Assembly (NCBI GenBank): GCA_964563395.1 | Contig: CAZLWK010000013.1 | Span: forward strand, 1-64,000 | Length of the DNA: 64,000 nt | Source of the DNA: JBEVOS01 sp964563395 | GTDB taxonomy: Bacteria > Pseudomonadota > Alphaproteobacteria > Caulobacterales > Aquidulcibacteraceae | Direction: 5' to 3' | Shown: positions 44,417-54,157 of the stretch, piece after piece | How the letters are laid out: each line of letters begins with the position of its first letter | Numbering within the stretch: the stretch's first letter is position 1 | Translations under genes and position numbers: made by a program | Notes under the pieces: model-generated | The model's database searches: none | Seen by the model: the letters and a program-made list of their open reading frames with translations, nothing else | Told to the model about the DNA's origin: nothing

Positions 44417-44860
44417 ATGCGCCCACTACTCGTGCTCACCGCTGCTCTCCTGCTCTCCGGCGCGGGACCGACGATGGAGCAGGACATCGCGCGGCCAGGC
44501 GGCGTCTATAGCTCCATGCCCACGCAAGACGCCGGCGCCTGCGCGCGCGCCTGCGCCGAGGATGGCCTTTGCATGGCTTGGACATTCGCCGCGGGCGCCT
44601 GCGATCTCAAAGCTATCGCGCCTAATCCGCAGGCTTATGTGGGCGCGATCTCCGGCCTTTCAGCGCGCGCGCCCGCCTTCGCGCGCTTGGTCGCGCCCCC
44701 TCCATCCGCGTCCCCGCCGTCCGCGCCGCCACTGGATGCGCAATTGCGCGGTCCCACGACGCCGCCCGACTGGCGCGACACGGCCGCGCCCGCCGCCCCG
44801 CCGGAGGATTATGGTCTGCTCGGCGGGCCAATCGCTTATGCGCCGTTAACATCGCGGTGA
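44417..44860 (+). CDS. Secreted PAN/Apple-domain protein
   Basis: A 147-residue protein. The ATG at 44417 gives a clean signal peptide (MRPLLVLTAALLLSGAGP); an upstream TTG is in frame but poorer. The mature part is a short PAN/Apple domain (ARPGGVYSSMPTQDAGACAR, then DGLCMAWTFAAGACDLK with paired cysteines), followed by a proline-rich tail. PAN domains mediate protein or carbohydrate contact. Preceded by a TTAA repeat element and followed by an inverted repeat. Confidence 0.8.
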   Translation: MRPLLVLTAALLLSGAGPTMEQDIARPGGVYSSMPTQDAGACARACAEDGLCMAWTFAAGACDLKAIAPNPQAYVGAISGLSARAPAFARLVAPPPSASPPSAPPLDAQLRGPTTPPDWRDTAAPAAPPEDYGLLGGPIAYAPLTSR

Positions 44861-44876
44861 CCTGTACGGATTGTTT

Positions 44877-44897
44877 ACGACCCGCTTTTAGGGTCGT
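44877..44897 (+). terminator. Inverted repeat between PAN gene and DUF2336 gene
   Basis: ACGACCC (44877-44883) and its complement GGGTCGT (44891-44897) with a seven-base loop GCTTTTA. It lies 16 bases after the PAN stop and 20 bases before the next ATG. It could be a weak terminator or an operator in the leader of the DUF2336 gene. Confidence 0.35.
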
Positions 44898-44917
44898 CCC
44901 GGATTTGGAGCCGCCTT

Positions 44918-46006
44918 ATGACCGCCCAGCGCTTCGCCCGGCTGATGGACCTCGCCCACGCCAAGGATGGCGAGCAGCGGCGCGTCCTGTTGCGCGAGGT
45001 GACCGACCTCTTCTTTGAAACCAGCGACACGCGCAGCCATTCGGAATCCGATCTTTTCGGACAAGTGCTGCAATTGGTGGCGGCCGAAATGCAGGACGGC
45101 GTCTTGGCCGAACTCGCCGAACGATTCGCCGATGCGCCGGACGCGCCGCTCGGCCTGATGCGCGATCTGGCCAATCATTCGATCTCAGTCGCGGGCCCGG
45201 TGCTGAAGCGCTCAAAGGCGCTGGACGATTCCGCGCTGCTGCAGATCGTCAAATATCAGAGCCAGGGCCATATCCATGCCGTGGCGCAGCGCGAATCCGT
45301 GAGCGAGGCGCTTTCCGAAGCCATCGTCCAGTTCGGCGACGACAACGCGCTCGGCGCGTTGATCCGCAATGACGGCGCGCGCCTTTCGCGCGGCAGCATG
45401 GAGGTCGCGGTCGACCGCGCACGCCGGAACGTCGCGTTGCATGAAGCGGTGGTGCGCCGCGGGGACCTGCCGCTCGATCTCCTCAACGAGATGTATTTCG
45501 TGGTCGAGAGCCGACTGCGCGCGGAAATTCTCACGCGCAACGATTCCGTGGACCCAGCGGCGTTGGACGCGGCGCTGGCGCGCACGCGCGATCGGATGCG
45601 CAAAACGGCGGACCAGCTCAGCGACGAGGCGCGCAAGGCCATCGCCTTCGTTCGTCACAAGAAGCAAACCAACGAACTCAATGCGCGCCTGGTGATCGGC
45701 CTTTATCGCGAGGGAAAGCGCCAGCATTTTCTTCATGGCCTGTCGGAATTGATCCATCTCGACGTGGAGACCACCGCCGATCTCATCGACCGCAAGGACA
45801 TAGATGGCCTCGCCATGGCGTGCCGCGCGGCGGAAATCGAGCGCCCGCTTTTCGTCACGCTGGCGGTGCTCGCGTGCGGCGGCGATGAAGCGATGGCGCG
45901 CGCGGAGGAATTCGGGCGTCTTTACTCCGCCGTGCCCGTTCAAGCCGCCCAGCGCGCGATGCGTTTCTTCAAGGTGCGCAAAGCCGCCGCCAAGGAAGCG
46001 GCCTAG
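44918..46006 (+). CDS. DUF2336 helical repeat protein
   Basis: A 362-residue soluble, entirely helical protein. LLREVTDLFFETSDTRSHSE and the motif VAGPVLKRSKALDDSALLQI belong to DUF2336, a family with HEAT-like repeats found widely in alphaproteobacteria. Residues 95-200 hold several such repeats (SVSEALSEAIVQFGDDNALG). Function is not established. It shares a four-base 3' overlap with the convergent short-chain dehydrogenase gene. Confidence 0.85.
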   Translation: MTAQRFARLMDLAHAKDGEQRRVLLREVTDLFFETSDTRSHSESDLFGQVLQLVAAEMQDGVLAELAERFADAPDAPLGLMRDLANHSISVAGPVLKRSKALDDSALLQIVKYQSQGHIHAVAQRESVSEALSEAIVQFGDDNALGALIRNDGARLSRGSMEVAVDRARRNVALHEAVVRRGDLPLDLLNEMYFVVESRLRAEILTRNDSVDPAALDAALARTRDRMRKTADQLSDEARKAIAFVRHKKQTNELNARLVIGLYREGKRQHFLHGLSELIHLDVETTADLIDRKDIDGLAMACRAAEIERPLFVTLAVLACGGDEAMARAEEFGRLYSAVPVQAAQRAMRFFKVRKAAAKEAA

Positions 46007-46761
46007 AGCGTCTGGCCATCATCCAGCGTGAAGACCGAGCCGGTCACGGCGCGCGAGGCGTCCGAGGAAAGAAACACGATCGTCTCATCGAGATCGCTTT
46101 CCTCCATGAGGCGGCGACGCGGAAACGAAGCGATCTGTTTTTGCCCGCCCTCGCTGTCGAACCAGTCCGCATTAAGCTCCGTCCTTATATAGCCGGGGCA
46201 GACGATGTTCACGTTGACGCCGCGATTGATCCATTCGCGCGCCATCGCCTTCCCCATCATCGCGACGGCAGCTTTCGACGCGCAATAAGCGGCAAGGCCC
46301 GGCAGCACCTTCACCGCGCCGATCGACGCGACGAGCACGATCCGACCGCGCGCGCCCTCCTTCACGCCCGCGGCGATCATGCGCCGGGCGCCTTCCCGCG
46401 CCGTGAGAAACGCGCCGCGTACGTTCACGGCCATCACCCGATCGAATTCGGCGACGGGAATTTCAACGGCCATGCCTTCGCTGTTCATGCCGGCATTGGC
46501 GATCACCGTTTCAAGCGGGCCGAGCGCCTCTTGCGCCTTGTCGAAGGCGGCGATGACGGAGGCCTCGTCCGTCACGTCCATGCCGCAGGCGATCGCGCGC
46601 CCGCCGGCGGCCTCGATCTCCCGCACCAGCGATTGCAGCATGTCCGTGCGTCGCGCGGCCACGGCCAAGGCGGCGCCCTCGGCAGCGAGACGCAAAGCGA
46701 AGCGACGCCCCAATCCCGAGGACGCCCCCGTAACCAGAACCGATCGGCCCTTCATGCGCAT
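46003..46761 (-). CDS. Short-chain dehydrogenase/reductase
   Basis: A 252-residue Rossmann oxidoreductase: cofactor motif TGASSGLGRR near residue 11, NAG at about 90, catalytic Ser in VASIGAVKV, and Tyr-x-x-x-Lys in AYCASKAAVAMM; then VCPGYIRTEL. The Arg-rich VAARRTD after the second beta strand suggests NADP(H). FabG-like reductases are close relatives but substrate cannot be read off. Start codon ATG with an AGGA before it. Confidence 0.93.
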   Translation of the reverse strand: MRMKGRSVLVTGASSGLGRRFALRLAAEGAALAVAARRTDMLQSLVREIEAAGGRAIACGMDVTDEASVIAAFDKAQEALGPLETVIANAGMNSEGMAVEIPVAEFDRVMAVNVRGAFLTAREGARRMIAAGVKEGARGRIVLVASIGAVKVLPGLAAYCASKAAVAMMGKAMAREWINRGVNVNIVCPGYIRTELNADWFDSEGGQKQIASFPRRRLMEESDLDETIVFLSSDASRAVTGSVFTLDDGQTL

Positions 46762-46829
46762 GCGAAATCCTCCTGGCGGGCGGTCTTAACGCCGAAGCAG
46801 AATTTCGCCAGCGCTTTCCGCTTGCGCCC

Positions 46830-47942
46830 TCAGGCGGCGTGATCGGCGCCGAGCGTGGCCTCGAACTCGCCGAAGATTTCCATGGCCTCGGCCGGCTCCA
46901 TCACGAGCTGACCGGTTTCGCCAAAACGAAACCGCCAGAACGATTCAATGTGCATGATCATTGACAGCGCCTCCCCCACGGAGAGGAACAGCGCCGGCGC
47001 GCGCATCAGGAAATCGCGAAACGCCGTCGGCTTGCCCGCGGCCAATTCTTCGAAGGCTTCGTTGTAACTGCGCAATCCCGTGCGCACCCGATTGGTGGCG
47101 CTGGTAAGCGCATCGACGATGCGCTGGCGCGTCGCTTGAAGATACATGCGCTCTTCAGGGGTCGCGAGCGGCGTCTTCGCGGAGAGAATTTGGCGGGCGA
47201 GATCGGAGAGGCGCGGCGCGAGTTCTTTCACCAGCCAATTATAATAGAGAAAGCCCTTCCAGGCGAAGACGCCCTCGCGATATTCCTCGCTCTGCAGCTG
47301 AAGCGTTTGACGCAAAGGCTCAAGGCTTTGCGCCGTCTCGTCCGTCATCAATTTTTCCGCCATGCGCGCGGACAGATTACGTCCCGGCGCGCCATTGCCA
47401 TTGGCGAAGGCGAGCTCCACAAGGCGGCCGATCTCGCCTTCGACGAATTTGCGCATGCGCGCGCCGTCCGCCTCGGAGAGATCGAAATAGCAGCGCGCCG
47501 GATCGCGACCATAGCGGCGCAGGCGCTCGCGCAGCAGGAACGGATCGAAGGAGGGCAATTCGTCGATGATCTGCAGCACCTCGACGTCGGCCTCGAATTC
47601 CAGCTGATCCACATAGCCGCCCACGCTCGCGCGCATTTGCTTTTGAAAATCGCGCTGCGCGACGAAAAAGCTGGTGCCGCCGAGCGACAGATCCTCTGTC
47701 GAATAAGGCAGGATCACTTTCGTGACGGTGGTGCCGCGCTTGGAGATGAATTCGCGCTCGGCGTCGCGGATCGTGTGCTTGAGGATCAAGGCGCGGTTCA
47801 GGCGCCGGTTCTTGAACAGCGGGCGCTCCGTGTATTCCGGCGTGTCGCCGAAGCGCTGGGCGACCAGCGCGAGATTGAGCACGCGTGTGGTCGATCCGCT
47901 CTCGCGAATGAGGGATAGGTCTCGTCTGCCCTTTTGCGCCAT
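46830..47942 (-). CDS. Conserved protein of unknown function
   Basis: A 370-residue soluble protein, start taken at MAQKGRRDLSLIRESG; longer frames reach into the neighbouring peptidase. It is predicted mainly helical with a short beta-rich N-terminal part (GTTVTKVILPYSTEDLSLGG). No signal peptide, no metal motif; notable segments are SFDPFLLRERLRRYGRDPAR and CYFDLSEADGARMRKFVEGE. I do not recognise a family. A GTTAACC half-site lies 29 bases before the start, inside the end of the upstream peptidase gene. It follows that gene by 29 bases and may be its operon partner. Confidence 0.75.
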   Translation of the reverse strand: MAQKGRRDLSLIRESGSTTRVLNLALVAQRFGDTPEYTERPLFKNRRLNRALILKHTIRDAEREFISKRGTTVTKVILPYSTEDLSLGGTSFFVAQRDFQKQMRASVGGYVDQLEFEADVEVLQIIDELPSFDPFLLRERLRRYGRDPARCYFDLSEADGARMRKFVEGEIGRLVELAFANGNGAPGRNLSARMAEKLMTDETAQSLEPLRQTLQLQSEEYREGVFAWKGFLYYNWLVKELAPRLSDLARQILSAKTPLATPEERMYLQATRQRIVDALTSATNRVRTGLRSYNEAFEELAAGKPTAFRDFLMRAPALFLSVGEALSMIMHIESFWRFRFGETGQLVMEPAEAMEIFGEFEATLGADHAA

Positions 47943-47971
47943 GCCCCACCAAAAGAGCAGAGCGGCAAAGA

Positions 47972-49003
47972 TTAGGTTAACGTTTCCCGAAAATCGCTCC
48001 AATTCGGCGCGCCGAAGAGGCTTTGGGCTGCGTGGACGCCGCGCGCGATGGCGCGCGCCAGGCAATCGGCCGCGTGTGCGCCGATCTCGGCCACAAGGGC
48101 GGGACGCGGCGCGTCAGCCGCGTCGCGCTGGGCGGTGGAAAGCGCGAACACCACGTCTCCATCGCCCGGCGCGAAGACGGGCCGGATCGCGCGCGCCATG
48201 CCCGCGCCCGCCATTTGCGCGACGCGCGAAAGTTCGGCGCGCGACAGCGCGATATCGGTGGCCACGACCGCGAGCGTGGTGTTGGCGCGCGCGCCCGGAT
48301 CGACCCGCGCCGCGCCCCAGCGCGCTTGGTCGAAGGGCGGCATCTCCGGGCCGGGGCGCACGCCGCCGAATTCGCCACCCTGCTCGAACGGCCAGGCCCA
48401 AAAAGCGCGCGTGCCCGGAATGAGCACGGAGCCGAACGCATTCACGCAAGCCAGGGCGGCGATGGTCGCGCCCGAATCCAAGACGATGCTGGCCGCGCCC
48501 TGCCCGCCCTTGAGCGCGCCCGCGCGCGCGCCATAGCCTGCGCCCGCATTGCCGAGCGGCGTCTTCGCGCCCGCGCGCGCCAGCGCTTCGGCGCCCAGCG
48601 CCGCATAGGGCGGCGCTTCGCCCCAATCTTTTGGCGCGCCATTGGCGAGATCGTACAGCGCCGCCGCCGGCACGATCGGCGCCGTCAGCGGCGCGGCCGA
48701 GCCGGCGAAACGAAAGCCGCGCCCTTGCGCCCCCAAGGCGGCGACGACGCCGTCCGCAGCGGCGAGCCCATAGACCGATCCGCCGGCGAGCACGATCGCG
48801 TCGATCGTCTCCACCAGCTTGTCGAGGCCGAGCGCGTCGCCTTCGCGCGTCGCGGGACCGCCGCCGAACACCGCGACGGCGCATCGCGCCGGCGCGTCCG
48901 GCGCGATCACGGTGACGCCGGTGCCGAAGGCTTCAGCCTCCGCGCAACCGACCTTGAGGCCGGCCACGTCGGTCAAGGCGTTCTCTTGGCCCGGGCGGCT
49001 CAT
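47972..49003 (-). CDS. P1/DmpA-family aminopeptidase (S58)
   Basis: AAGGAAG four bases before ATG sets the start. The 343-residue protein has the P1/DmpA fold: ENALTDVAGLKVGCAEAEAF, VAVFGGGPATREGDALG, AIVLAGGSVYGLAAADGVVA, and the self-cleavage region ARANTTLAVVATDIALSRAE where the first Thr/Ser after Asn becomes the N-terminal nucleophile. These enzymes mature by autoproteolysis into two chains and release N-terminal residues (L-aminopeptidase, D-amidase or esterase). Divergent from the ggt gene 47 bases away. Confidence 0.92.
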   Translation of the reverse strand: MSRPGQENALTDVAGLKVGCAEAEAFGTGVTVIAPDAPARCAVAVFGGGPATREGDALGLDKLVETIDAIVLAGGSVYGLAAADGVVAALGAQGRGFRFAGSAAPLTAPIVPAAALYDLANGAPKDWGEAPPYAALGAEALARAGAKTPLGNAGAGYGARAGALKGGQGAASIVLDSGATIAALACVNAFGSVLIPGTRAFWAWPFEQGGEFGGVRPGPEMPPFDQARWGAARVDPGARANTTLAVVATDIALSRAELSRVAQMAGAGMARAIRPVFAPGDGDVVFALSTAQRDAADAPRPALVAEIGAHAADCLARAIARGVHAAQSLFGAPNWSDFRETLT

Positions 49004-49050
49004 CGTCTTCCTTTTCGCGCTCGCGTGCGGAGCGTGTAAGAAGGCGCGCC

Positions 49051-50808
49051 ATGACTGACAAGCACGCACCGCGCCTCCTCGCTCTCCTGGGCGCGCTCGC
49101 CTTCTTGACCGCCTGCGCCTCCGCGCCGTTCGCGGCGGGCCCGAACGCGTCGCAACAGGGCGAAGCGATGGTGGCGGCGGCCGATCCGCGCGCCGCCGAA
49201 GCCGGCTTGGGCGTGCTGCGCGAGGGCGGCTCGGCGGTGGATGCGGCGATCGCGGCGATGCTGGTGCTCGGGCTTGTCGAGCCGCAATCGGCGGGCCTCG
49301 GCGGCGGCGGTTTCCTGCTCACTTATGAAGAAGAAAGCGAGCGCATCGAAGCCTTTGACGGACGCGAGCGCGCGCCCGCAGGAGCGCATCCAGAGATGTT
49401 CCTCGGCGCCGATGGGCGCCCGCTGAGCTTTCGAGAGGCGGCGCATAGCGGCCTCTCCATCGGCACGCCTTCGCTCATCGCCATGCTGCACATGGCGCAT
49501 GAGCGGCACGGACGTCTGCCATGGTCGCGCTTGGCCGCGCCCGCCATCGCGCTGGCGGAGGACGGCTTCGTAGTGTCGCCGCGCCTTCATCAAGTGATCA
49601 CGCTCGCCGGCGCTGACATGCGCGCCGATCCGGCCGCGCGGGCGTATTTCTTCACCGAGGAAGGCGCGCCGCTGCCCGCCGGCTTCGTGCGCGCCAACCC
49701 GGCTTACGCCGCCACCTTGCGCGCCATCGTGGCGGAGGGGCCGCGCGCGCTGACGCACGGCCCCATCGCCGATGACATCGTCGCCGCCGCGCGGCGCGGG
49801 CCGCGCGCCGGCACGCTCACCCACGCCGATTTGCAAAACTATGCGCCGCGCCGGCTTGAGCCGATCTGCGGCGCGTTCCGCATCTATCGCGTGTGCGGCA
49901 TGCCGCCGCCGAGTTCGGGCGGCGTGGCGGTTTTGTCCATCCTCGGCGCCTATGAGCGTTTGCGTCCCCAGCCCGTTGGCCGCGCTGACGCGGACGATTG
50001 GTCGGCGTTTCTGTGGGCGAGCCGCATGGCCTATGCGGACCGCGACTATTACATCGCCGATGACACGTATGCGCCGGGGCCCGCGCGCGCGCTGATCGAT
50101 CCGCGCTATCTCGATGCGCGCGCGGCGAGCGCCGATATCGCAACGGCGCCGCGTACGCCGATCCTGCCGGGCGATCCCTCCGCGCTCATCGGCGGGGAAT
50201 CCTTCGCCAATCGCTGGGGCCGCGACGATAGCCGCGACACGCCCGGCACGACGCACATTTCCGTGGTGGCGCCGAACGGCGACGCGGCCGCGCTGACAGC
50301 AACGATCGAAGCGGCGTTCGGCGCGCAGCGCATGGCGGGCGGCTTTCTGCTCAACAATGAATTGACCGATTTCTCCTTCGCGCCGCGCTTCGACGGCAAG
50401 CCGGTCGCCAACGCGCCCGCGCCGGGCAAGCGCCCGCGCTCCTCAATGGCGCCGACAATCGTCACGGACGAGCAAGGCGAGTTGGTCGCCGTGATCGGAT
50501 CCCCGGGCGGCTCCGGCATCATCGCCTATGTCGCGCGCGCGCTGATCGAAACGCTCGATTGGGGCGCGCCGATGCAGGAAGCGATCGAGGGCCCAAACGT
50601 CGTGGCGCAATTTGCTCCGGCGCGCGTTGAGAACACGCGCATGCCGGCAGGCGTGCTGGACGCGCTCGCCGCGCGCGGATGGCGTTTGCAGCCCATCGCG
50701 CAAGAAGTCAGCGGGTTGCACGGAATCCGCGTGACGCCGGAAGGTCTCGACGGCGGCGCCGATCCGCGCCGCGAGGGCGCCGCGCTGCGCCTTGCGCCGG
50801 CGCCGTGA
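49051..50808 (+). CDS. ggt: Gamma-glutamyltransferase
   Basis: A 585-residue Ntn hydrolase precursor. Signal peptide with lipobox LTAC (Cys near 24). Large-subunit motifs: AGLGGGGFLL and FDGRERAPAGA; the nucleophile is Thr400 at the start of TTHISVVAPNG, where the precursor cleaves itself; oxyanion loop PGGSGIIAYV near the end. It breaks gamma-glutamyl bonds of glutathione in the periplasm or on the outer membrane. Divergent from the S58 peptidase; a shared promoter region of 47 bases between the two starts. Confidence 0.95.
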   Translation: MTDKHAPRLLALLGALAFLTACASAPFAAGPNASQQGEAMVAAADPRAAEAGLGVLREGGSAVDAAIAAMLVLGLVEPQSAGLGGGGFLLTYEEESERIEAFDGRERAPAGAHPEMFLGADGRPLSFREAAHSGLSIGTPSLIAMLHMAHERHGRLPWSRLAAPAIALAEDGFVVSPRLHQVITLAGADMRADPAARAYFFTEEGAPLPAGFVRANPAYAATLRAIVAEGPRALTHGPIADDIVAAARRGPRAGTLTHADLQNYAPRRLEPICGAFRIYRVCGMPPPSSGGVAVLSILGAYERLRPQPVGRADADDWSAFLWASRMAYADRDYYIADDTYAPGPARALIDPRYLDARAASADIATAPRTPILPGDPSALIGGESFANRWGRDDSRDTPGTTHISVVAPNGDAAALTATIEAAFGAQRMAGGFLLNNELTDFSFAPRFDGKPVANAPAPGKRPRSSMAPTIVTDEQGELVAVIGSPGGSGIIAYVARALIETLDWGAPMQEAIEGPNVVAQFAPARVENTRMPAGVLDALAARGWRLQPIAQEVSGLHGIRVTPEGLDGGADPRREGAALRLAPAP

Positions 50809-50818
50809 TCATCAAGCC

Positions 50819-52243
50819 CTAGGCGCGCGGCAGCGTAATCGAAAAGCGCGCGCCGGCAGCGCTGGTTTCCGCGAGCTCCACTTCCCCGCCCTGCGCGCGC
50901 GCCAATTCCCGCGCGATCGCAAGACCGAGGCCGGCCCCGTGCGAATCCGTGGAGGCGAACGGTTCGAACAAACGCGCCTGCACCGCTTCCGATACGCCAG
51001 GGCCATTGTCGATCACATCGATACGGCAATTCGCGCCCTGGCCCTGCGCGCGCAAAACGATGCGCGCATCGGCGCGCCCATTCAGGGCCTGGGCGGCGTT
51101 ACGCATCAGATTGACCACGATGCGATGCAATTGATCCTCGTCGGCGATGGCGACGAGCCCTGGCTCGACGGAAATTTCAACGCCGACATGGGCGAACGCG
51201 GCGAGCGCGTCGCCGGCCGCCTCCGTCAGCGCCTCGGCGAGACGGATCGGCGCGAGCACCGGCGCTTGTTCATCGGCCCGTCCAAAGCGCGCGGTCGATG
51301 AAGCAAGGCCGGCCGCGCGCCCGATCGAGCGCTCCAGGCGCTGGGCCAATTGGCGCACGCTCGGATCGTCGGAGGCGGCAAGGCGCTCGGTGACGATCTG
51401 CGCGGTGGTCAAGATGTTGCGCAGATCGTGCGCGATGCGCGCCACCGCGCCGCCCAGGGCGGCCAGGCGCTCGCGCTGACGCAAGCTGGAGCGAATTTCA
51501 TCGGCCATCTGCGCGGCGGCGCGTTCGGCGCGGCCGATCTCGTCGGCGCGCGAGGAGCGGCGGAACGGGATAGAAGCGTCCTCGGGGCGATCGCGAAACC
51601 GCTCGATCGCGTTGGTGAGACGGCGCACCGGCTGCACGAAGGCGATGGCGAGCACGAAATAGACGATGGCGCCGGCGGTCAGCGAAATCAAAGTGGCGAC
51701 GGTGAAGCTGCGCGCGGCGTAAACGCCCATGGCGCGCTTCAATTCGTCTTCCGCCAGTTCGATCTCGATCATTTCGGCGCCTTCAAGACGCGTCGGCGCG
51801 CGAACCAAAAGATAGCGGCCCGAGGGCGCCACGAACGTCTCCACCGCCCAGGCGAAGCGAAGCACGTCGTTCTCGACCGAATAATCGTAGAAGGCCGCGT
51901 CCTCGGCCGGTTCTTGCGCGGCGATTAACAGATCCGGCCGGTCGGCCCGGCGCACGGCGATCCGATGAACCCCGGCGCTGGCCAGAAGCTCGCTGCGCAG
52001 CGAGGCGGCCATTTCCGCCTGGGGCGCGGCCGCCACCGCCAGCGCGGCCGTCTCGGCCAGATTGATGCGGTCGCGCAGCCACGCGCCGTGGAAATTGGCG
52101 AGGCCCGGCACGAACACGACCGCTTCGGCCACCAGCACGACCGCGAAGGTGACGGCCAGCAGGCGCCCGGCCAGCCCTCGAAAAAAGGGGAGCCGCTCGC
52201 GATGCGGCGCGGCCGCCTGTGTCGCTTCGCCGTCGATACTCAT
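50819..52243 (-). CDS. Sensor histidine kinase without adjacent regulator
   Basis: A 474-residue kinase. Membrane segments about 25-47 and 177-200, an unidentified periplasmic region between, a HAMP-like linker (VQPVRRLTNAIERFRDRPED), H-box RIAHDLRNILTTAQIV with His near 271, N-box NLMRNAAQAL, DNGPGVSE, and GAGLGLAIARELARAQGG. The DLRN H-box is shared with NtrB-type and related kinases. The stop faces the ggt stop (ten bases); divergent from the patatin gene. No response regulator nearby. Confidence 0.9.
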   Translation of the reverse strand: MSIDGEATQAAAPHRERLPFFRGLAGRLLAVTFAVVLVAEAVVFVPGLANFHGAWLRDRINLAETAALAVAAAPQAEMAASLRSELLASAGVHRIAVRRADRPDLLIAAQEPAEDAAFYDYSVENDVLRFAWAVETFVAPSGRYLLVRAPTRLEGAEMIEIELAEDELKRAMGVYAARSFTVATLISLTAGAIVYFVLAIAFVQPVRRLTNAIERFRDRPEDASIPFRRSSRADEIGRAERAAAQMADEIRSSLRQRERLAALGGAVARIAHDLRNILTTAQIVTERLAASDDPSVRQLAQRLERSIGRAAGLASSTARFGRADEQAPVLAPIRLAEALTEAAGDALAAFAHVGVEISVEPGLVAIADEDQLHRIVVNLMRNAAQALNGRADARIVLRAQGQGANCRIDVIDNGPGVSEAVQARLFEPFASTDSHGAGLGLAIARELARAQGGEVELAETSAAGARFSITLPRA

Positions 52244-52384
52244 CCTTGTCCCCACAAGCCTAGGTAGGATGACTTTTGCGTGAACGCGAGTGCCCGCACG
52301 CAGCCGGCGCGGCCATCATGGCGCCTTAACCAAAGACCCCTATCTTCATGGCCAGCGCATGAACGCGCCGCGGAACCCGCCCGG

Positions 52385-54157
52385 ATGAAGCCGAGCCTTG
52401 CAGACATCCCCCTCCTGAAAGGCGCGGCCCCCGAGGTCCTGACGGCGCTGGAGGAGGAAGCCACCTGGTTTTCGCTGCCGGCGGGCTGGCAATTGTTCAG
52501 CGCGGGCGAGCAATCGGACGGCGTATGCTTCCTGCTTTCCGGCGCGTTGGCGGCGTTCAGGCCGGTGCAGCGCGGGCAGCACCAATTGGTCGGCTATATT
52601 CGTCCCGGCGAGCCGGTCGGCGAGATGGCGCTGATCGCGCGCGAGCCGCACACGGCCAGCGTGTTCGCGATCCGCGACAGCGAAATGATCCGGCTCGCGC
52701 CCGAAACCTTCGACCGCCTAATCCGCACGCATCCGACCCTGATGGAACAGATGGCGCGGCTGATGCTGGCGCGCGCGCGCCAGGACGCGCGCAAAAGCGC
52801 CCGCGCCGAACCGAAAGTTTATGCGCTCATCGCCACCTCGCCGACGATCGATCTGCGCCTGCGCGCCAAGGCGTTGCAGAACGCGCTGCGTCGCCTCGGC
52901 AAAAGCGCCTGCATCGTCGGCGAGGAAGGCGCCGAAATGGAGAGCGTGTGGTTCGACGCGCTCGAACACGATCATGACGCGGTGCTGCTGATTTCCCCGG
53001 TGCGCGACACGCCCTGGTTTCGCGCGTGTATCCGTCAGGCTGACCGCATCTGGGTGCTCGCGCGCGCCGATGCGCGCCCCTCCGCGCCGCTCCTGCCGCA
53101 GGAAGACCCCTCGCCCGCGCGGCAGTTTCGTCTTGTCGACGTGGTGCTGTTGCATCACGGCTCGGACAGACAGGCCGCCACCACCGATGAATGGCGCGCC
53201 GCCTGCGATGCGCAGCGGCTTTATCATTGGCAGGGCCTTGAGGATGAACACGCCGCGCGGCTTGCGCGTGTGATCGCGGGCCGCTCCATCGGGCTTGTGC
53301 TTTCCGGCGGCGGCGCGCGCGCCTATGCGCATCTGGGCGTTGTGCGCGCGCTGCGTGAAACCGGCGTGCCGATCGATGTCGCCGGCGGCACGTCGATGGG
53401 CGCGATCGTCGCCGCCTGTGTGGCGATGGGCTGGGACGACGAAGAAATTGAATTGCGGATCCGCAAGGCGTTCGTGGAGAGCAATCCGCTTGGCGATTAC
53501 GTTCTGCCGGTCGTGGCGTTGACGCGCGGACGGCGTGTGGAAGATCGCCTGCAGGAGCATTTCGGCGAGACGTTGATCGAGGATCTGAAGATCCCGTTCT
53601 TCTGCGTGTCCACCAATCTGGCGACAGGATCGGTGCGCATCCATCGCTCCGGCGTGCTGCGCCATGCCTTGCGCGCCTCGATTTCGCTGCCTGGCATCTT
53701 GCCGCCTGTGATCGAGGGCGAGCACGGCCTGCTTGTGGACGGCGCGGTGCTGAAGAATTTTCCCGTCGACGTGCTCAAGGAAATTCATCGCGGCCCGATC
53801 ATCGGCGTCGACGTGGCGCGTCAATTGACCATCGATCCGGAAGAATTCCGCGATCCGCCGGAATTTCCGGCCTGGGTGGCGCGTCACGGCTTTCGCGCGC
53901 CCCCGCCGATCGCCTCGCTGCTGATGCGCACGGCCACGATCGGCATCAATCCATGGGAAGGCCGCTCCGGCGCGGATCTCCTGATCGCGCCGGACATGGC
54001 GGACGTGGATTTGCGCGATTGGAAGAAATTCGACAGCGCGGTGGCCTCCGGTTATGAGGCGGCGGTCGCGGCGATGCAGCGCCAGCACGGCCTGTTCAAC
54101 GCGCCGGAGCTCGATGGCGCGGGCTATTCCGCCGCGACGCTGGAGACGGCGGACTGA
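52385..54157 (+). CDS. cNMP-binding-domain patatin-like phospholipase (NTE family)
   Basis: The start at MKPSLADIPLLKGA is preferred over an upstream ATG. The 590-residue protein has an N-terminal cyclic-nucleotide-binding beta-roll (about 10-125; GEPVGEMALIAREPHTASVF), a central nucleoside-binding-like region, and a C-terminal patatin domain (about 295-470) with the oxyanion loop GLVLSGGGARAYAHLG, nucleophile Ser337 in GGTSMGAIVA, and Asp452 in LLVDGAVLKNFP. It resembles neuropathy target esterase: a lysophospholipase regulated by nucleotide binding. No membrane anchor. The adjacent downstream lipoprotein gene starts with no gap. Confidence 0.93.
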   Translation: MKPSLADIPLLKGAAPEVLTALEEEATWFSLPAGWQLFSAGEQSDGVCFLLSGALAAFRPVQRGQHQLVGYIRPGEPVGEMALIAREPHTASVFAIRDSEMIRLAPETFDRLIRTHPTLMEQMARLMLARARQDARKSARAEPKVYALIATSPTIDLRLRAKALQNALRRLGKSACIVGEEGAEMESVWFDALEHDHDAVLLISPVRDTPWFRACIRQADRIWVLARADARPSAPLLPQEDPSPARQFRLVDVVLLHHGSDRQAATTDEWRAACDAQRLYHWQGLEDEHAARLARVIAGRSIGLVLSGGGARAYAHLGVVRALRETGVPIDVAGGTSMGAIVAACVAMGWDDEEIELRIRKAFVESNPLGDYVLPVVALTRGRRVEDRLQEHFGETLIEDLKIPFFCVSTNLATGSVRIHRSGVLRHALRASISLPGILPPVIEGEHGLLVDGAVLKNFPVDVLKEIHRGPIIGVDVARQLTIDPEEFRDPPEFPAWVARHGFRAPPPIASLLMRTATIGINPWEGRSGADLLIAPDMADVDLRDWKKFDSAVASGYEAAVAAMQRQHGLFNAPELDGAGYSAATLETAD

